Shown here: in pieces, positions 26,073 through 39,033 of the stretch
How the letters are laid out: every line of letters starts with the position of its first letter
How positions within the stretch are numbered: position 1 is the stretch's first letter
Source of the DNA: Arabidopsis thaliana
Lineage: Eukaryota > Streptophyta > Magnoliopsida > Brassicales > Brassicaceae
NCBI RefSeq assembly: GCF_000001735.4
Contig: NC_003071.7
Coordinates: forward strand, 6,441,151-6,505,150
Direction of reading: 5' to 3'
Length of the DNA stretch: 64,000 nt
Position numbers and translations under genes: made by a program
Notes under the pieces: model-generated
What the model was told of the DNA's origin: nothing
Seen by the model: the letters and a program-made list of their open reading frames with translations, nothing else
Databases searched by the model: none

Positions 26073-26499
26073 TTTCCTCATCATTTTCTTCACTCTAATT
26101 TTCATTTCCTTAAATATAATGCTTTTCTTTTTTAACACGGAATTGATTTCATTAATTAAGAATGGAAAGACATACAAGAAAAATGTAAAGCCTCTTTTGC
26201 TAGAGAATCAACATACCGATTTTACGGCCAGAGATGATATTAAAAACAACATTACTGAAAAAGGAGGATAGATGAAAGATATCGTGAAGAATTTCATGAA
26301 ACTTCATCTCGAAAAGGTCCGATCTTAGAGGTTTGACTGGTATCAATGAGTCAGTAGCGAAAGAGACACTGAAAAAGTTCGATTCTATTGCAACTTTAAC
26401 CGCAGCTAGAGTTGTCAAGGCTTCAGCCATCAACGGGGACGCAATAGAATTTCCTCATCGTTTTCTTCACTCTAATTTTGATTTCCTTAAATATAATGC
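26073..26499 (-). mobile_element. 5'-truncated LINE tail with RNase H-like remnant
   Basis: The 327-bp insert at 26123-26449 reads on the minus strand as the end of a plant LINE ORF2. SPLMAEALTTLAAVKVAI, FATDSL and FSNVVFNIISG match the RVT_3/RNase H-like layout (acidic EA, D in FATD, hydrophobic end strand). A short A-rich tail ends near 26123. It is flanked by a 50-bp direct duplication (26073-26122 and 26450-26499, two mismatches), longer than usual for LINE target duplications. Confidence 0.7.
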
Positions 26500-27945
26500 A
26501 GTAAAATATTTATCTTATTTCCATTCTCTAAGAAATTAAAAACTTTGCTTGATCTTAGTCAGTACTCATTTAGGTACAACGAAAATGTATTGGATTCTAG
26601 GGTAATTACTTCTAATCTAGCATTAAATGCATCTAATATTCCTATGAAGAAAATCACAAATTATTATGCAAAACATTACATTTCAATCATCAAACCATTT
26701 CAAATAAATTACTATTATAATTACAAAAATTTACTAATTTAAACTTGGATGGATTAGCGTATGTCGAGGTTCATCATTTCAGTTCCATATCTTGGCCATT
26801 TTTCCTAAAAAAAAGTACAAATATTAGTTATGCGTTTGCCAAAAAAAACAAAACAAAGTATTTTATTTTCAACAAAGAATATTTGTTATGCGCGTAAAGA
26901 ATTCATTTGGACTCAACTCTTGAGATTCAGCGTAATGATTTATAAATAGGAGTGAAATTGTAGGAAACGGTTCAGTATTAATATGATATTTGAGAATATT
27001 TTCATATTAACGACGAAACAATGACTATGAAAAATACAAGATCCATTGTTAAGAACTTAAGATGACGGGAACAAAACTAAAAACTATATTCAAATACAAA
27101 TAAAATAAAGTATTGGAAAGGAATAAAACAATGTGGTAGAAGAGAATAGAGGTGGCGTGTGGTGTGGGCCGTGTGGCAGAACTTGTTTCCAGTTAAAGTC
27201 GTTGCTGCTTGTTTCGTAGCAAGAGCTTCCCACAAATCCAATCCCTTCATATTAATTTATATTTTGCTATGGTATATGAACATGTATAATGATGATCAAA
27301 TCAATCTCCTTTTTCGTCACGTATTATTATGTAACGATTTAAATAATAGGTTGAAAACTAAAACCAGCTTATGCCCATAATCCTAGAAACCTAAACGGAT
27401 CGTATGTTCATCGTTTTTTTAATAAATTTTTTTTAATTATAAATTTTATCGATTGATCCGGTCAATTTCTATAAAACAGAGTGGATTTCTCCCTTAAGGA
27501 CTACCATACTGTCTGTTCCGAATTTGAAATGCCACATGTATTTCTGACTACCAGGTAATCTAATTGGGGCAAAACCCAACTAATAGACTTTTCAAACAAA
27601 TGTGATAAAAAAAAAAAAAAATCATCAAATGAGGAGAGACTCAATATGAGTTTTCATATTACATTTTATCAAATGAATTTTAATGTATTGTCATCTCTTA
27701 TTATCTACCATTATCTTTTAATTCTATTGTTGTTGTTGTTTTTAATTTGATATCCAAGAGATTTTGTCAGTCTCTTTTGAAATGGTACCACTCAGAAGAT
27801 TTTGTCAATTCCTCTCTACTAACATTACATTTTTCCAAAATGTAAAAATTTGATTAATAATTTGAATGGTAAAAAATAGCGATCGTTTTCAAAACCTGAA
27901 CAAGTAATATACATTCATTCCTATATAAATGAAAAACAGATGGAA
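26500..27945. other. AT-rich spacer, no gene seen
   Basis: No coding region is supported. A slightly less AT-rich patch at 27130-27260 is open for a few dozen codons but has no recognisable protein. Confidence 0.45.
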
Positions 27946-28641
27946 TCTATACTATTAATTGGGAAGCATTGTGTGAACTACAACATTGTAAGGGTAGTTT
28001 AAAACTAACTAAATGAATTTTTGCATGGGTAATTTAGTAAATTAACAACTACTACTACTACTAAATAAATATCTTATATTTAGTTTTTTTTTTTTAAATC
28101 CAATTAAATCAATAAATTAATAACTACCCAATATTTTCAGAAATTATTTAAAAACGTTTTCATAACATATCAGGCTATTTTAATTCGAATTCTATATATG
28201 TAAACTTATTTATGTTGGTAATATGTTATTAGATAATTCAGAAACTTCAATCTAATTTAATAACAAATTAATAATTTTAACACAATTATACAATCTTAAA
28301 CACTAAATAAGAAAAAACAATATTTGCATATAATTGATCAAATTTCTGACAAAAACAATTAATTTGTATATACATCAAACTAACAAAAATACACAGATTT
28401 TCCAAATATCTCTATATTATTCCGCAATTCGAAACAAATCTAACATTCGATTTACTATGCAAAATACAAATAAAATATAAATAATATAAACTAATTAAAA
28501 ATTTAATTATTGTATCATAAATAACACTATACAATTTTCTATGCACATTATAATTTATACATTACAATATCTTTCACTAAAAATGTATTATATATTTTTT
28601 AAAATATGAAATCCCGCACGTATGTGCAGGTCAGAATCTAG
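27946..28641 (+). mobile_element. Non-autonomous Helitron (ATREP-like)
   Basis: Starts TCTATACTATTAATTGGGAA at 27946 and ends CTAG at 28638-28641. A hairpin precedes the end (cccgcacgtatgtgcagg, 28613-28630). The flanks are A on the left (27945) and T on the right (28642), the AT insertion site used by Helitrons. It is 696 bp, AT-rich, without Rep/helicase coding. Confidence 0.88.
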
Positions 28642-29120
28642 TTCTATTTAAATTCCGTCGCCTCGTTAACAAATAATCAATTATTTGATATTGTTTCTTT
28701 AGTTGACCTTATTGGATTAATGCAGACTTTGATTATAGGCAACCAAACTGAAAGAAACATTAAAACTGAATCTGAGGGAAGTTTCTGTTATATTTCGTTT
28801 GCATGTGCAATATATAAAAAAATAATTAAATGTTTTAAGTACAACGTAAAAGATTATTGAATGTTCAGAAAATATGACCAATGACGCGAAAAGAATTTTG
28901 TACGAAGGAGTTTCCGTACTCTTCTAAGTTTACGTACAACCAGGCATCGTAATATTTAAGAAAAAGAATACTATATGATTCAATTAAATATTTTTACGAA
29001 ATTATTGGGTTGATTAGTTATTACACCTCCCCTAATCATTCAAAGCTGTTTTATGTTCTTTGACCAATTGCAACTAGATTGGAATTTTTTTTATTTGTTT
29101 TCGTTACAATCAAAATATAT
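28642..29120. other. AT-rich spacer, no gene seen
   Basis: Nothing recognisable on either strand. Confidence 0.4.
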
Positions 29121-29383
29121 GTTCCCTCCATTATTTTTTATTTGATGTTTTATGATAATGCACACATATTAAAAAAAAAACATTTAATTTTTGTTTATTT
29201 TTAACCTAAAACATCATTTTTTATGTACTTAGATATAATTCAACCAATAAAAAAATAATATGCAGAATATAAAAATCATCGAACCGATTAAAAAATTAAT
29301 TAATTTTGATTGAAAGTTGAAAATATTATCTAATTTTGACAAAATTTCTTCCTAAAATATCAAATGAAAAAGAACAGAAAGAG
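29121..29383. mobile_element. MITE with ~33-bp terminal inverted repeats
   Basis: The left end 'ccctccattattttttattt' continuing 'gatgtttta' is mirrored at 29350-29383 by 'taaaatatcaaatgaaaaag' plus 'aacagaaagag'. The element is about 263 bp and noncoding. The start 'ccctcc' recalls Stowaway elements, but I could not confirm the TA duplication. Confidence 0.55.
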
Positions 29384-31160
29384 TTGTTTCAAATTCAAAT
29401 ATATTAAACAAAATATTTTTTTTCATGTAAGCAATACTCTAAAATTTAAATGCAAAATATATTAGTTTTGATAAAAAAAAATATAGCAGACTGATGATAT
29501 AGGTATTTTGTAACTTTTCTTAATTTGTGAGTAGTATGTCTAGATATCATTTAAAATGAAGAGATGAAGTATAAATTTTGATTTCCTTTAGTTATGTGAA
29601 GAAAATATTATTGCTTTTATCTTCTCAATATATTGTCGGAAAAAACTTGATACAATAAACCATATAACTTTACTTGTATTCAAAATTATAAATGCTGATT
29701 TTCGTTCTTGATTTGTTTTTGTTTTTTTTAACAAGATGATTATAATAGTACGAGCCACGGTCATGCACTCATGCTTGGAGTAAAAAAAAAAAAAAAAAGG
29801 AGGAATATTAAGATAATGATCTAGAAAGATAAAACATTTCTTAAGAGCTAATGAAAGTCATCCAAATTTGTAAAGAAGACTAGTTATTCAAAAGACGATG
29901 ATGCCATCTACAGTTTGTAGATTTTCGATCATATCAAAACTTTCACTCAGAGTCTGGGAATAAGCCAATGTGGCTTCAAAAACTCCTTTGTACAGATTCA
30001 AGTTCATTAATATAATTCAGTTTGCAGAAAAAAAAAAATTCATCCTCTAAAATGAGGAAGAAAAAGAGTCTTGTGGAGATTTGTAAGACCACCTCGAACG
30101 GCGGGACTATGAGAGTTCCTAAAAAACCAAAAAATAATATTCCTAATGTTTCTTATATTTTAGAAACACAAATTCTTTCAAAAATTCAAAAAACTTAATT
30201 TTTTAGGTTTTTTATACACTATTTATTAGTTATTATTGATGAATTTTAAATTTCAAGAAAAATAATTGAATATTATTGGTTTAGAATTATAGAAAAATCT
30301 AAATCACAAAAACTAATACATTTATGATAAGTTTTAATATGTTTTTAATTTGTGTATTTTTTTCTAGAAAATCAATTAAAAATGAACATATGGAGTAATA
30401 GTTTAATCTTATAATTATATTCTAATTTTTTTTAATATAGATTGACTACTAAACTTTGCTAAAAAAAAAAAACAAAAAAACAAAAAAAAGATGGACTACT
30501 AATAAAAGTTTTTGAGACCGTCTCTTAAATAAGAGTTTTTACACCTGGGGCGAGTTTGATCTCCTTCAAGATTAACTGTCTTATGATCTCCTGTGAATTC
30601 ATCTTGTTTCCTTCGCTTGGCTGGTCCATTTAGAGCATTATAGACGCACCACTTCTGATCAAACCTAACCTCCCTTTAAGCATGCTCAAGAGTGAACTTA
30701 CTCTTGTAAGTGGTGGTTATATGTTAAGTCAAAGCATTGATTACATAGAGCAATCAATGACTAGCATTAGACTTTAACCTAATGGTAAACCAACCAAACA
30801 TTCAATAAAAAGAGACTTAAGTATGATGTAGACATCATATTTTTTTTACATAATCTAAACAAGTTGAAATAGTTCTACTTAACATGCATTTATCACACTT
30901 CTTGTTTATAGTTAGCATTCAATAAAAATACTAACTATTTACCTAATGTACTTCAAAACTTGTGGTGTCTTCTTGTACAAGTGATGTCTCAAATCTTCTA
31001 GATTCTATAACTCAAAACTCATTTCATAAAACCAAACACAAGTTAGAAAACTTAAACACAAGAACACAACATAATACTTAAAGCATAAAACACAACTTAA
31101 ACACTTAAATTATATAAAACACAAACTCATTAATTAGCCTAAAAACAACTGAAACACAAC
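29384..31160. other. AT-rich spacer with a dispersed repeat
   Basis: No gene seen. The stretch 30140-30400 (around 'attattggtttagaattata') is similar to 44200-44420 (around 'atcattggtttagagttata'), so both carry a diverged copy of one repeat family. Confidence 0.45.
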
Positions 31161-31430
31161 TTATCATAAAAACCAAACTCTTTTCATAAAGACCAAACTC
31201 ATTAGCTCAACACACAAAGTAATAACTAAAGTACAAACTCATTAGCCAAAACACAAAGAAATAACTAAAGTCTAGACTCATTTCAGAAAGGCCAAACTCA
31301 TGAGCCGAAACACAAAGTAATTACTAAAGTCCAAACTTATTTCATAAAGACCAAACTAATTAGCCGATCCACAAAGTAATAAGTAAAGTCCAAACTCATT
31401 TCATAAAACCATACTCATTTCATTCAAGAA
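31160..31430. repeat. ~60-bp tandem repeat, about 4 units
   Basis: The phrases 'catttcataaagaccaaact', 'attagccgaaacacaaagta' and 'ataactaaagtccaaact' recur about every 60 bp with substitutions. Low-complexity A- and C-rich strand; no coding potential. Confidence 0.7.
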
Positions 31431-32543
31431 CACAACTGAAATAGTTAAATCCAAGTATTGCACTAATCCCAGCCTAAGCTAATCGAATGAATCATATCTT
31501 TAGAAGAGATTGGAGATGAGTATCAATAAATTCTCCGATTTCGAACTTCAAACTCTCCGATTTGGATCGATGATGGATCGACACACTATCGCCGTCGATG
31601 GATACGGATCGCCACACAATCGCCGTCTTGTTCTCTTCAAGCTGACAATCGACACAGATCTATGTCGGAGAGAGAAACAATCGCCGTCGGACTCTCCGAT
31701 GAAGAGAGAAACCAAATACGCGAATGCCAAAAATAATAAACCACAAACGTGTAAGAATTTAGGTTTGTCGACAAAATTTTAAGGGCCAATCATATTTGGC
31801 CACGTATGCGTCCCTGAAGTGTCACAAAATCTCTTCGATTGGAAGCGGCCCTAATCTATTTTCACATTTTGTATTTAATTTTGGACCTTCTAAAGGGCCT
31901 ATTACACTAAGAAACCCATAAGGGACATCTATTAGACGTGCTCTTAGAGCATCATTATCGTGGATATATAATGAAAATCTCTTAAGAGATAAAAATACTA
32001 ATATTTTAATTCTACAGTTAAATAAACCAATAACTAAACTATAAAGTGTCTCTTAGTTTGTTATTATGTCTCTTAGCTAAGAGATTTTTTCGTTTCTCTC
32101 TCTTCTTTCTCTTAAGTTTTAATTATTTTTCTTTTTTTTTTTAATTGGTAAGAATCAATTAAGAAATTACTGATAAGGTTGGTTTTAGAACCTCTCTTTC
32201 CTCTTACTCTTACCTTTTAATTATTTTAATTATTTTTTATTTTATTGTTAGAGACTCTGATTATTTTTTATTTTATTTTGATTAAGTGACCACAACAAGG
32301 ATGCCATTTCATTATTCCATAAGAGTATCTCCATCGATTGGGGGGGTCTCTTAACAATCAATATTGTTATTTCAGTATTAATTAATTAAATAACATTGAA
32401 ATTTTATTTTAAAAATAAATAAGCCAATGAAAAGATGGTATACGGCAGGAGGGTATTTAGTGAGTATACTAGTTTTATTCTCTCTCCTCCTTTTTAATTT
32501 TTAATTTTTAATTTTTATTTGTTTAGATATCTACTAAATAGTC
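31430..32543. other. Unassigned stretch with a GC-richer island
   Basis: 31500-31790 is richer in GC and repeats the word 'atcgccgtc' three times; it is open on both strands but matches nothing I know. It may be the first exon or leader of a degraded element. 31930-32345 contains 'ctcttaagagat' palindromes and 'gagcatc' words typical of MITE remnants, but no clean ends. Confidence 0.4.
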
Positions 32544-33117
32544 ACCGATGACTAATATTTTTTTTATAAAAAACTTACTTTATTCATTTTTCTGATGCCT
32601 TAAAAACAAGTTACCATTTAAAAATTATAATTTTGATCCGGAAAATGAAAAAGGTCAAAGAAATCGAAAAACAAGACAACAAACTAAAGCAAAGCAATAG
32701 ATGAAGATCAATGACGCAAAGATAGGACTCGTTATCGCTGAAAGGAGCGAAACCATGAAGCAAGATAGGTCTTAAATGAATTAGCAGGTTGAAGACGGAC
32801 TAATTCTGTTCTGGATAAACTGACGGTCTAGGCCTGCAAGCTTTGCTCGAAATAGGAGTTGAATTTCCTTAACAAGTAACCGAGCCAGTTTTGATACAAC
32901 AATGTGAAGCCTTGAATTTCTTTCTCTCCACAATTTGTAAAGAAATGCTTGAAAAATGATCTTACGAATGGACCGAGTCTTCTTGTTTCGGGAAGAAAAA
33001 CGAACCCAAGCAACAATGTCCTCAAAAAAAGCAGGAGGAGTTAAACCAGAATTCGTGAAAAAAGAAAGCCATACCTCAGAAGAATAGGAACAAGCGAAGA
33101 ACCGATGACTAATATTT
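32544..33117 (-). mobile_element. 5'-truncated LINE with perfect 17-bp target duplication
   Basis: The 540-bp insert (32561-33100) reads on the minus strand as the end of a LINE ORF2, with IIFQAFLYKLWRERNSR near the C-terminus, the zf-RVT-type tail of plant LINEs. A 3'UTR with an aataaa word and a short A-rich tail at 32561-32572 follows. Both sides carry 'accgatgactaatattt' (32544-32560 and 33101-33117) without mismatch. The perfect duplication indicates recent retrotransposition. Confidence 0.9.
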
Positions 33118-33736
33118 ATATTTAACCAAATATCGACATGATTTCATATAATGTTAACCAAAAATGTTCTCTCTAAAACCAAGGTATTGACTGATTAAGA
33201 TTCATTGGAGGATATCCACATGACCACATCTTTCAGACTCCCAAAATTTCTAATTTTCAATTCCCTATCCAATATTAGTTCTACATATTTAATTCTTAAT
33301 ATCTACTTAACAATTAATATATGAAAAATACTTGGGTTCACCCCTAGGGGTGAATTCTTATATTCACCCCCTTTATTTTAGCCAATTAAAATCTAACACT
33401 TAATAATAATAATAAAATTAATTTAATTAAAAAAACCATAAATTTTTTGAAAAAGGAATGCCTCTCTCGAAAGGCGACTCTCTGGGCCATTTTCGCCGTT
33501 CTGTTTTTCTCCATCGGAGATCTTTTTTGACCAGGATAGATCACGGATTTGATGTCGGGATCTTCATTGGCGGTTTTAATCTGTCAAAAATCAATGACAG
33601 TTACTCTCTTCCCTCTTTTTTGGGAAGTAACCACCAACTAAAACCGCCATAGCCTCTCCTATATAACCACTGTGTTCATCCGATTCTGTTCTCTCTTTCT
33701 TTGTTCTATCAATTCGAGTTTAAACCACTATCGATC

Positions 33737-34924
33737 ATGAGTGATTTCCTCTGAAAATCTATTCAAGACCTTGATTTGGGTGTTGATGATGTCCCAATTG
33801 TTCTATCGCCGGAGTTTGTTTCCCAAGCGGCGTCAGTGAACCGGTTCTCTTTGATTGTTACAACGGTGAATCCGAGGAAGCAAAATCTGCGTGCTTTAAT
33901 TGGCCAAATGCCAAGGGTTTGGGGTCTTGTTGATTCATGTGTTGAACGGATCGTTGGGAACGCAAAGGTTCAATTCAAGTTTCGTAATGAAGAGTCGATG
34001 AATATGGTTCTTCAACGCGGTCCTTGGTCCTTCAATGACTGGATGCTGTCTGTTCACCGCTGGTTTCCAAACATCACGGAGAGTGAAATGAAGATAATAC
34101 CATTTTGGGTTCAAATACAAGGTATCCCAATTCTTTACTTGACTAATGCAATGGCTAGGGTAGTTGGAAGCAGACTAGGCCATGTTACGGATGTGGATTT
34201 TGATGAAAATGCAAATCAAATGGGTTTTGTGACGGTCAAATTGGCATGGAACTTTGATGATCCTCTCCGTTTCCAGAGGAACTTTCAATTCCAGGAAAAT
34301 GAGAACACCATCATCAAGTTTCGATTTGAAAGGCTTCGAAATTTATGTACAAAGTGTGGGTCTCTCAAACATGATGTGAAGGAATGCGATTTGTCCTTCG
34401 AAGAGTATGTCCCTGTAAACGTGAATGATGACAACGATGATGACAATCATGATCAAGGACATGATGAAGATGATATGGCTGCAGAGGATTCTTTGCCTAG
34501 CATTGATCCTGCCACTTTGATTCCGGGTTTACAAGGACACAACGCCGGTGCCACAAGTGTGAAGCAGGAGGGATCCTCAAGTTCTGTTCCATCTGACTTG
34601 GCGAGCGCTTTTGAGGACACAGAGTTGACTGCAGAGAGACTGAGATACCTCCATGCCAAACACGTTCGGGAAACATTGATGGATCAAAGGGAGGCTGGAC
34701 TTCTAGAGGAAGTATCTGACAATGCCACAACAGGTTTTCCATTTGTTAAGAGGAAGCGAGTCAGTTTCGAAGTGCTCTACAACCAGGCTGAAGCAGCAGA
34801 AGAGTCGGCTGTCCTAGGACATATTCGCAAGAAAGATAAGAAAGTGAGTCTTGGAACATCTGTCTCTTCACCACTTTCAATGGACGGAGGCGCGGGGGGC
34901 CTGATACCCCCACAGCCCCCATGA
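33737..34924 (+). pseudogene. LINE ORF1, DUF4283 and CCHC zinc knuckle, early stop
   Basis: ORF1 proteins bind the LINE RNA and act as chaperones. The natural start is probably ATG 33737 (MSDFL), followed by TGA at 33752-33754 and then KSIQDLDLGVDDV in the same frame. A CGA to TGA change is the simplest reading. The rest is open to 34924. A DUF4283 domain spans about residues 30-190 and a CCHC knuckle (CTKCGSLKHDVKEC) follows near 210. The C-terminal part is acidic and low in complexity. Its stop TGA overlaps the ORF2 ATG as ATGA. Confidence 0.85.
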
Positions 34925-37900
34925 GGATCGAATCTTGGAACTGTCAGGGCATTGGGGTGCCGCTGACTCAATCGCGACTTAGTAATTTATGTAAAGTATT
35001 TAAGTTTGATGTTTTATTTCTGATTGAAACTTTAAACAAGTGTGAAGTTATTAGTAATTTAGCAAGTGTGTTAGGGTTTCCCAATGTAATAAATCAACCC
35101 CCACAAGGTCATAGTGGTGGCTTGGCCTTGTTGTGGAAGGATAGTGTGCGTTTGTCCAATCTTTATCAAGATGATCGCCATATCGATGTACATATCTTTA
35201 TCAATAATATCAGCTTCTATTTGTCTTGTGTGTATGGTCATCCATGTCAAAGTGAAAGACATAGCTTATGGACTCACTTTGAAAATTTAACGCAATCACG
35301 CAATGATCCATGGATTTTGATAGGAGATTTTAATGAGATATTATCCAACAATGAAAAGATTGGGGGACCGCAGAGAGATGAGTGGACTTTTAGAGGTTTC
35401 AGAAATATGATTAGCACTTGTGATTTAGAGGATATTCGTTCAATAGGAGACTGTTTCTCATGGGTGGGGGAGCGGCACTCTCATACGGTGAAGTGTTGCT
35501 TAGGTAGAGCGTTCATCAACTCTGAAGGAGCAGCCTTATTCCCCTTTGCTGAATTGGAATTTCTTGAGTTCACAGGATCTGATCACAAACCATTATTCCT
35601 ATCTCTCGAAAAAACTGAAACAAGAAAGATGCGACCATTTCGTTTTGACAAACGACTTCTTGAGGTGCCACACTTCAAAACATATGTCAAAGCTGGATGG
35701 AATAAGGCGATCAATGGTCAGAGAAAACAACTTCCGGATCAAGTAAGGACCTGCAGACAGGCGATGGCACAATTGAAACATAAGTCTAATTTGAATTCCC
35801 GAATCCGGATAAACCAACTCCAAGCGGCTCTAGATAAAGCTATGTCAAGTGTTAATAGAACGGAGAGACGAACTATATCACATATACAGAGAGAGCTCAC
35901 CGTTGCTTACCGTGATGAAGAGAGATATTGGCAACAAAAAAGTAGAAACCAATGGATGAAAGAAGGAGATTGCAACACAGAATTTTTTCATGCTTGTACC
36001 AAAACAAGATTTTCTGTGAATCGTTTACTGACAATTAAGGATGAGGAGGGAATGATTTATCGGGGTGACAAAGAGATAGGGGTTCATGCTCAGGAGTTCT
36101 TTACAAAGGTTTATGAGAGCAATGGTCGTCCTGTTTCAATCATTGATTTTGCGGATTTCAAACCTACAGTGACAGAGCAAATAAATGACGATCTCACAAA
36201 GGACTTCAGTGATTTGGAAATTTATAACACCATTTGTCATATAGGAGATGACAAAGCACCGGGTCCTGATGGTCTAACAGCTCGTTTCTATAAGTCTTGT
36301 TGGGAGATTGTTGGTCCGGATGTGATAAAAGAGGTTAAAAAAAATTTCAGGACTTCATACATGAAACAATCAATAAATCACACAAATATATGTATGATAC
36401 CTAAAATTACAAACCCTGAAACACTTTCTGACTATCGCCCCATTGCATTATGTAATGTTCTCTACAAGATTATTTCTAAATGTCTTGTAGAACGACTAAA
36501 AGGCCATCTAGATGCAATTGTTTCAGACTCTCAGGCTGCCTTTATCCCGAGAAGGTTAGTTAATGATAACGTCATGATCGCACACGAAATGATGCACTCT
36601 CTTAAAACAAGGAAACGAGTCTCTCAATCCTATATAGCGGTTAAGACAGATGTGAGCAAGGCGTATGATAGAGTGGAGTGGAATTTTTTGGAAACAACGA
36701 TGAGACTATTTGGTTTCAGCGAGACATGGATCAAATGGATAATGGGAGCAGTGAAATCAGTCAACTACTCAGTTTTAGTGAATGGCATACCTCATGGCAC
36801 AATTGAACCACAACGTGGAATAAGACAAGGAGATCCCTTATCTCCAGATCTCTTCATTCTATGTGCTGATATACTAAGCCATCTTATTAAAAACAGAGTA
36901 GCGGAAGGGGATATTCGAGGTATCCGAATTGGTAATGGTGTTCCTGGTGTTACTCATCTACAATTTGCGGATGACTCTTTTTTTTTCTGCCAATCTAATG
37001 TCCGAAACTGCCAAGCTTTAAAGGATGTCTTTGATGTTTATGAGTACTATTCGGGCCAAAAACTTAATATGTCCAAATCAATGATAACGTTTGGTTCACG
37101 AGTACATGGCACCACTCAAAATCGTCTCAAAAACATTCTTGGTATTCAAAGTCATGGTGGAGGTGGAAAATATCTTGGGCTCTCGGAGCAATTTGGGCGG
37201 AAAAAACGAGACATGTTCAACTATATCATTGAAAGAGTAAAGAAACGAACATCCAGTTGGAGTGCGAAATATTTATCACCGGCAGGAAAAGAAATTATGG
37301 TAAAATCACTGGCGATGTCGATGCCGGTGTATGCAATGTCTTGCTTCAAATTACCATTGAATATCGTTTCGGAGATTGAAGCTCTCTTAATGAATTTCTG
37401 GTGGGAAAAGAATGCAAAGAAAAAGGGAATACCATGGATAGCTTGGAAGAGATTACAATACTCGAAAAAGGAAGGTGGTTTAGGGTTTAGAGATTTGGCT
37501 AAATTCAATGATGCTTTACTTGCAAAACAAGTATGGCGGATCATTAACAACCCAAATTCTTTATTTGCCCCAATAATAAAAGCAAGATACTTTAGAGAAG
37601 ACTCTATTCTTGACGCTAAAAGGCAGAGATATCAATCTTACGGATGGACTTCTATGCTTGCGGGTTTGGATGTAATTAAAAAAGGAAGCAGATTCATTGT
37701 CGGAGATGGCAAAACCATTCGAATCAGTCAAGATAATTTTGTTGCGTCGCACCCTCCACGACCTCTCAACGTCGTCACTCCTACATTGGATACCACGGTG
37801 GATACGTTAATCTCAACTCATGGTTCGCATAGGTATTGGAACGTACATCTCATTTCTCAGCTTGTTAGTCCCGACGACCACCGTTTTGTTATGAACCATC

Positions 37901-39033
37901 ATCTTTCCAGGACAGTGCATCAAGATAAGATAGTTTGGAACTACTCTCCTTCTGGGGATTATACAGTTAAGTCCGGGTATTGGTTTCTCTTTAATGACCC
38001 AACGAATACTCAACTTAGACCAGCGATGCCTTATGGTTCAGTGAAAATTAAGAACAAGCTCTGGAAACTCCCTATTATTCCAAAAATCAAGTACATGCTT
38101 TGGCGTACAATTTGAAAAGCATTACCAACACGCTCGCGACTTCTCACTCGAGGAATGGACATCGATCCACACTGCCCCAGATGCCCAACTGAAGAAGAGA
38201 CGATAAACCATGTATTATTTACGTGTCCTTATGCTGCGTCAATTTGGAGTCTATCAAACTTCCCTTGGTTACCGGGTCATACTTTCTCTCAAGACACAGA
38301 GGAGAATATTTCTTTCCTTATCAACTCGTTTTCAAGCAATACTCTTAATACAGAGCAAAGGTTAGCCCCATTTTGGCTCATATGGAGGTTATGGAAAGCA
38401 CGCAATAATCTTGTGTTTAATAAGTTCAATGAAAGTTGCTCAAGGGTTGTGACACAAACTGAAGCAGAAGTCAATGAATGGTTACAAGATGTGAACCGAA
38501 GAGAGGAAGCTTCCGATTTAAAACGATCATCACAGAGGGCAAACGTGCGGTGGAAGAAACCGGTGTTTCCTTTAGTAAAGTGCAATTTCGATGCGGGTTT
38601 CACGGGTAATAATACTCATAGTACAGGAGGGTGGATCATACGTGATCATGCGGGATTAGCGAAGGCTTGGGGATCATCAATAGTCCAAAACGTTACCACT
38701 GCTTTGGAAGCGGAGACAAAAGCGTTATTAATCGCAATGCAACAAGCATGGGTACGAGGGTATAAGTGTGTTAAGTTCGAAGGTGATTGTGAGATCCTTA
38801 TCAAGGCAATCAATGGTGCAAATTCTAGATGTGAAATAACCAGTCTTCTCCGAGATGTGGATTTTTGGGCATCAAGATTTTCTAATGTGGTTTTCACATT
38901 CACCAATAGACTTTGTAATAATACTGCTCACCTCTTAGCTTCTCCACTTTATTCGTGTTACAGGTTTCAATCGAATTCTGGTTATCAGCCACTTTGGCTC
39001 AAGAACTCTCTTCGTAAAGATTTACTCATATAA
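34921..39033 (+). pseudogene. LINE ORF2: endonuclease, reverse transcriptase, RNase H; one stop
   Basis: This would be the enzyme that nicks target DNA and reverse-transcribes the LINE RNA. Order of domains: APE-type endonuclease (MRIESWNCQGIG, LIGDFNEIL, GSDHKPL), reverse transcriptase (KTDVSKAYDRVEW, RQGDPLSPDLF, QFADDSFFF), zf-RVT (DPHCPRCPTEEETINHVLF) and an RVT_3 RNase H (CNFDAGF, EAETKALL, FEGDCEIL). A TGA at 38113-38115, codon 1065, cuts off zf-RVT and RNase H; without it the protein would be 1,370 residues. In the endonuclease the usual RLDRAF reads CLGRAF, which may weaken it. The start is fixed by the ATGA overlap. Confidence 0.93.

Noticed and set aside
31947-32345. Possible MITE with 'gagcatc' and 'ctcttaagagat' words
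   Set aside because: The two candidate ends are in direct rather than inverted orientation and no target duplication was found.
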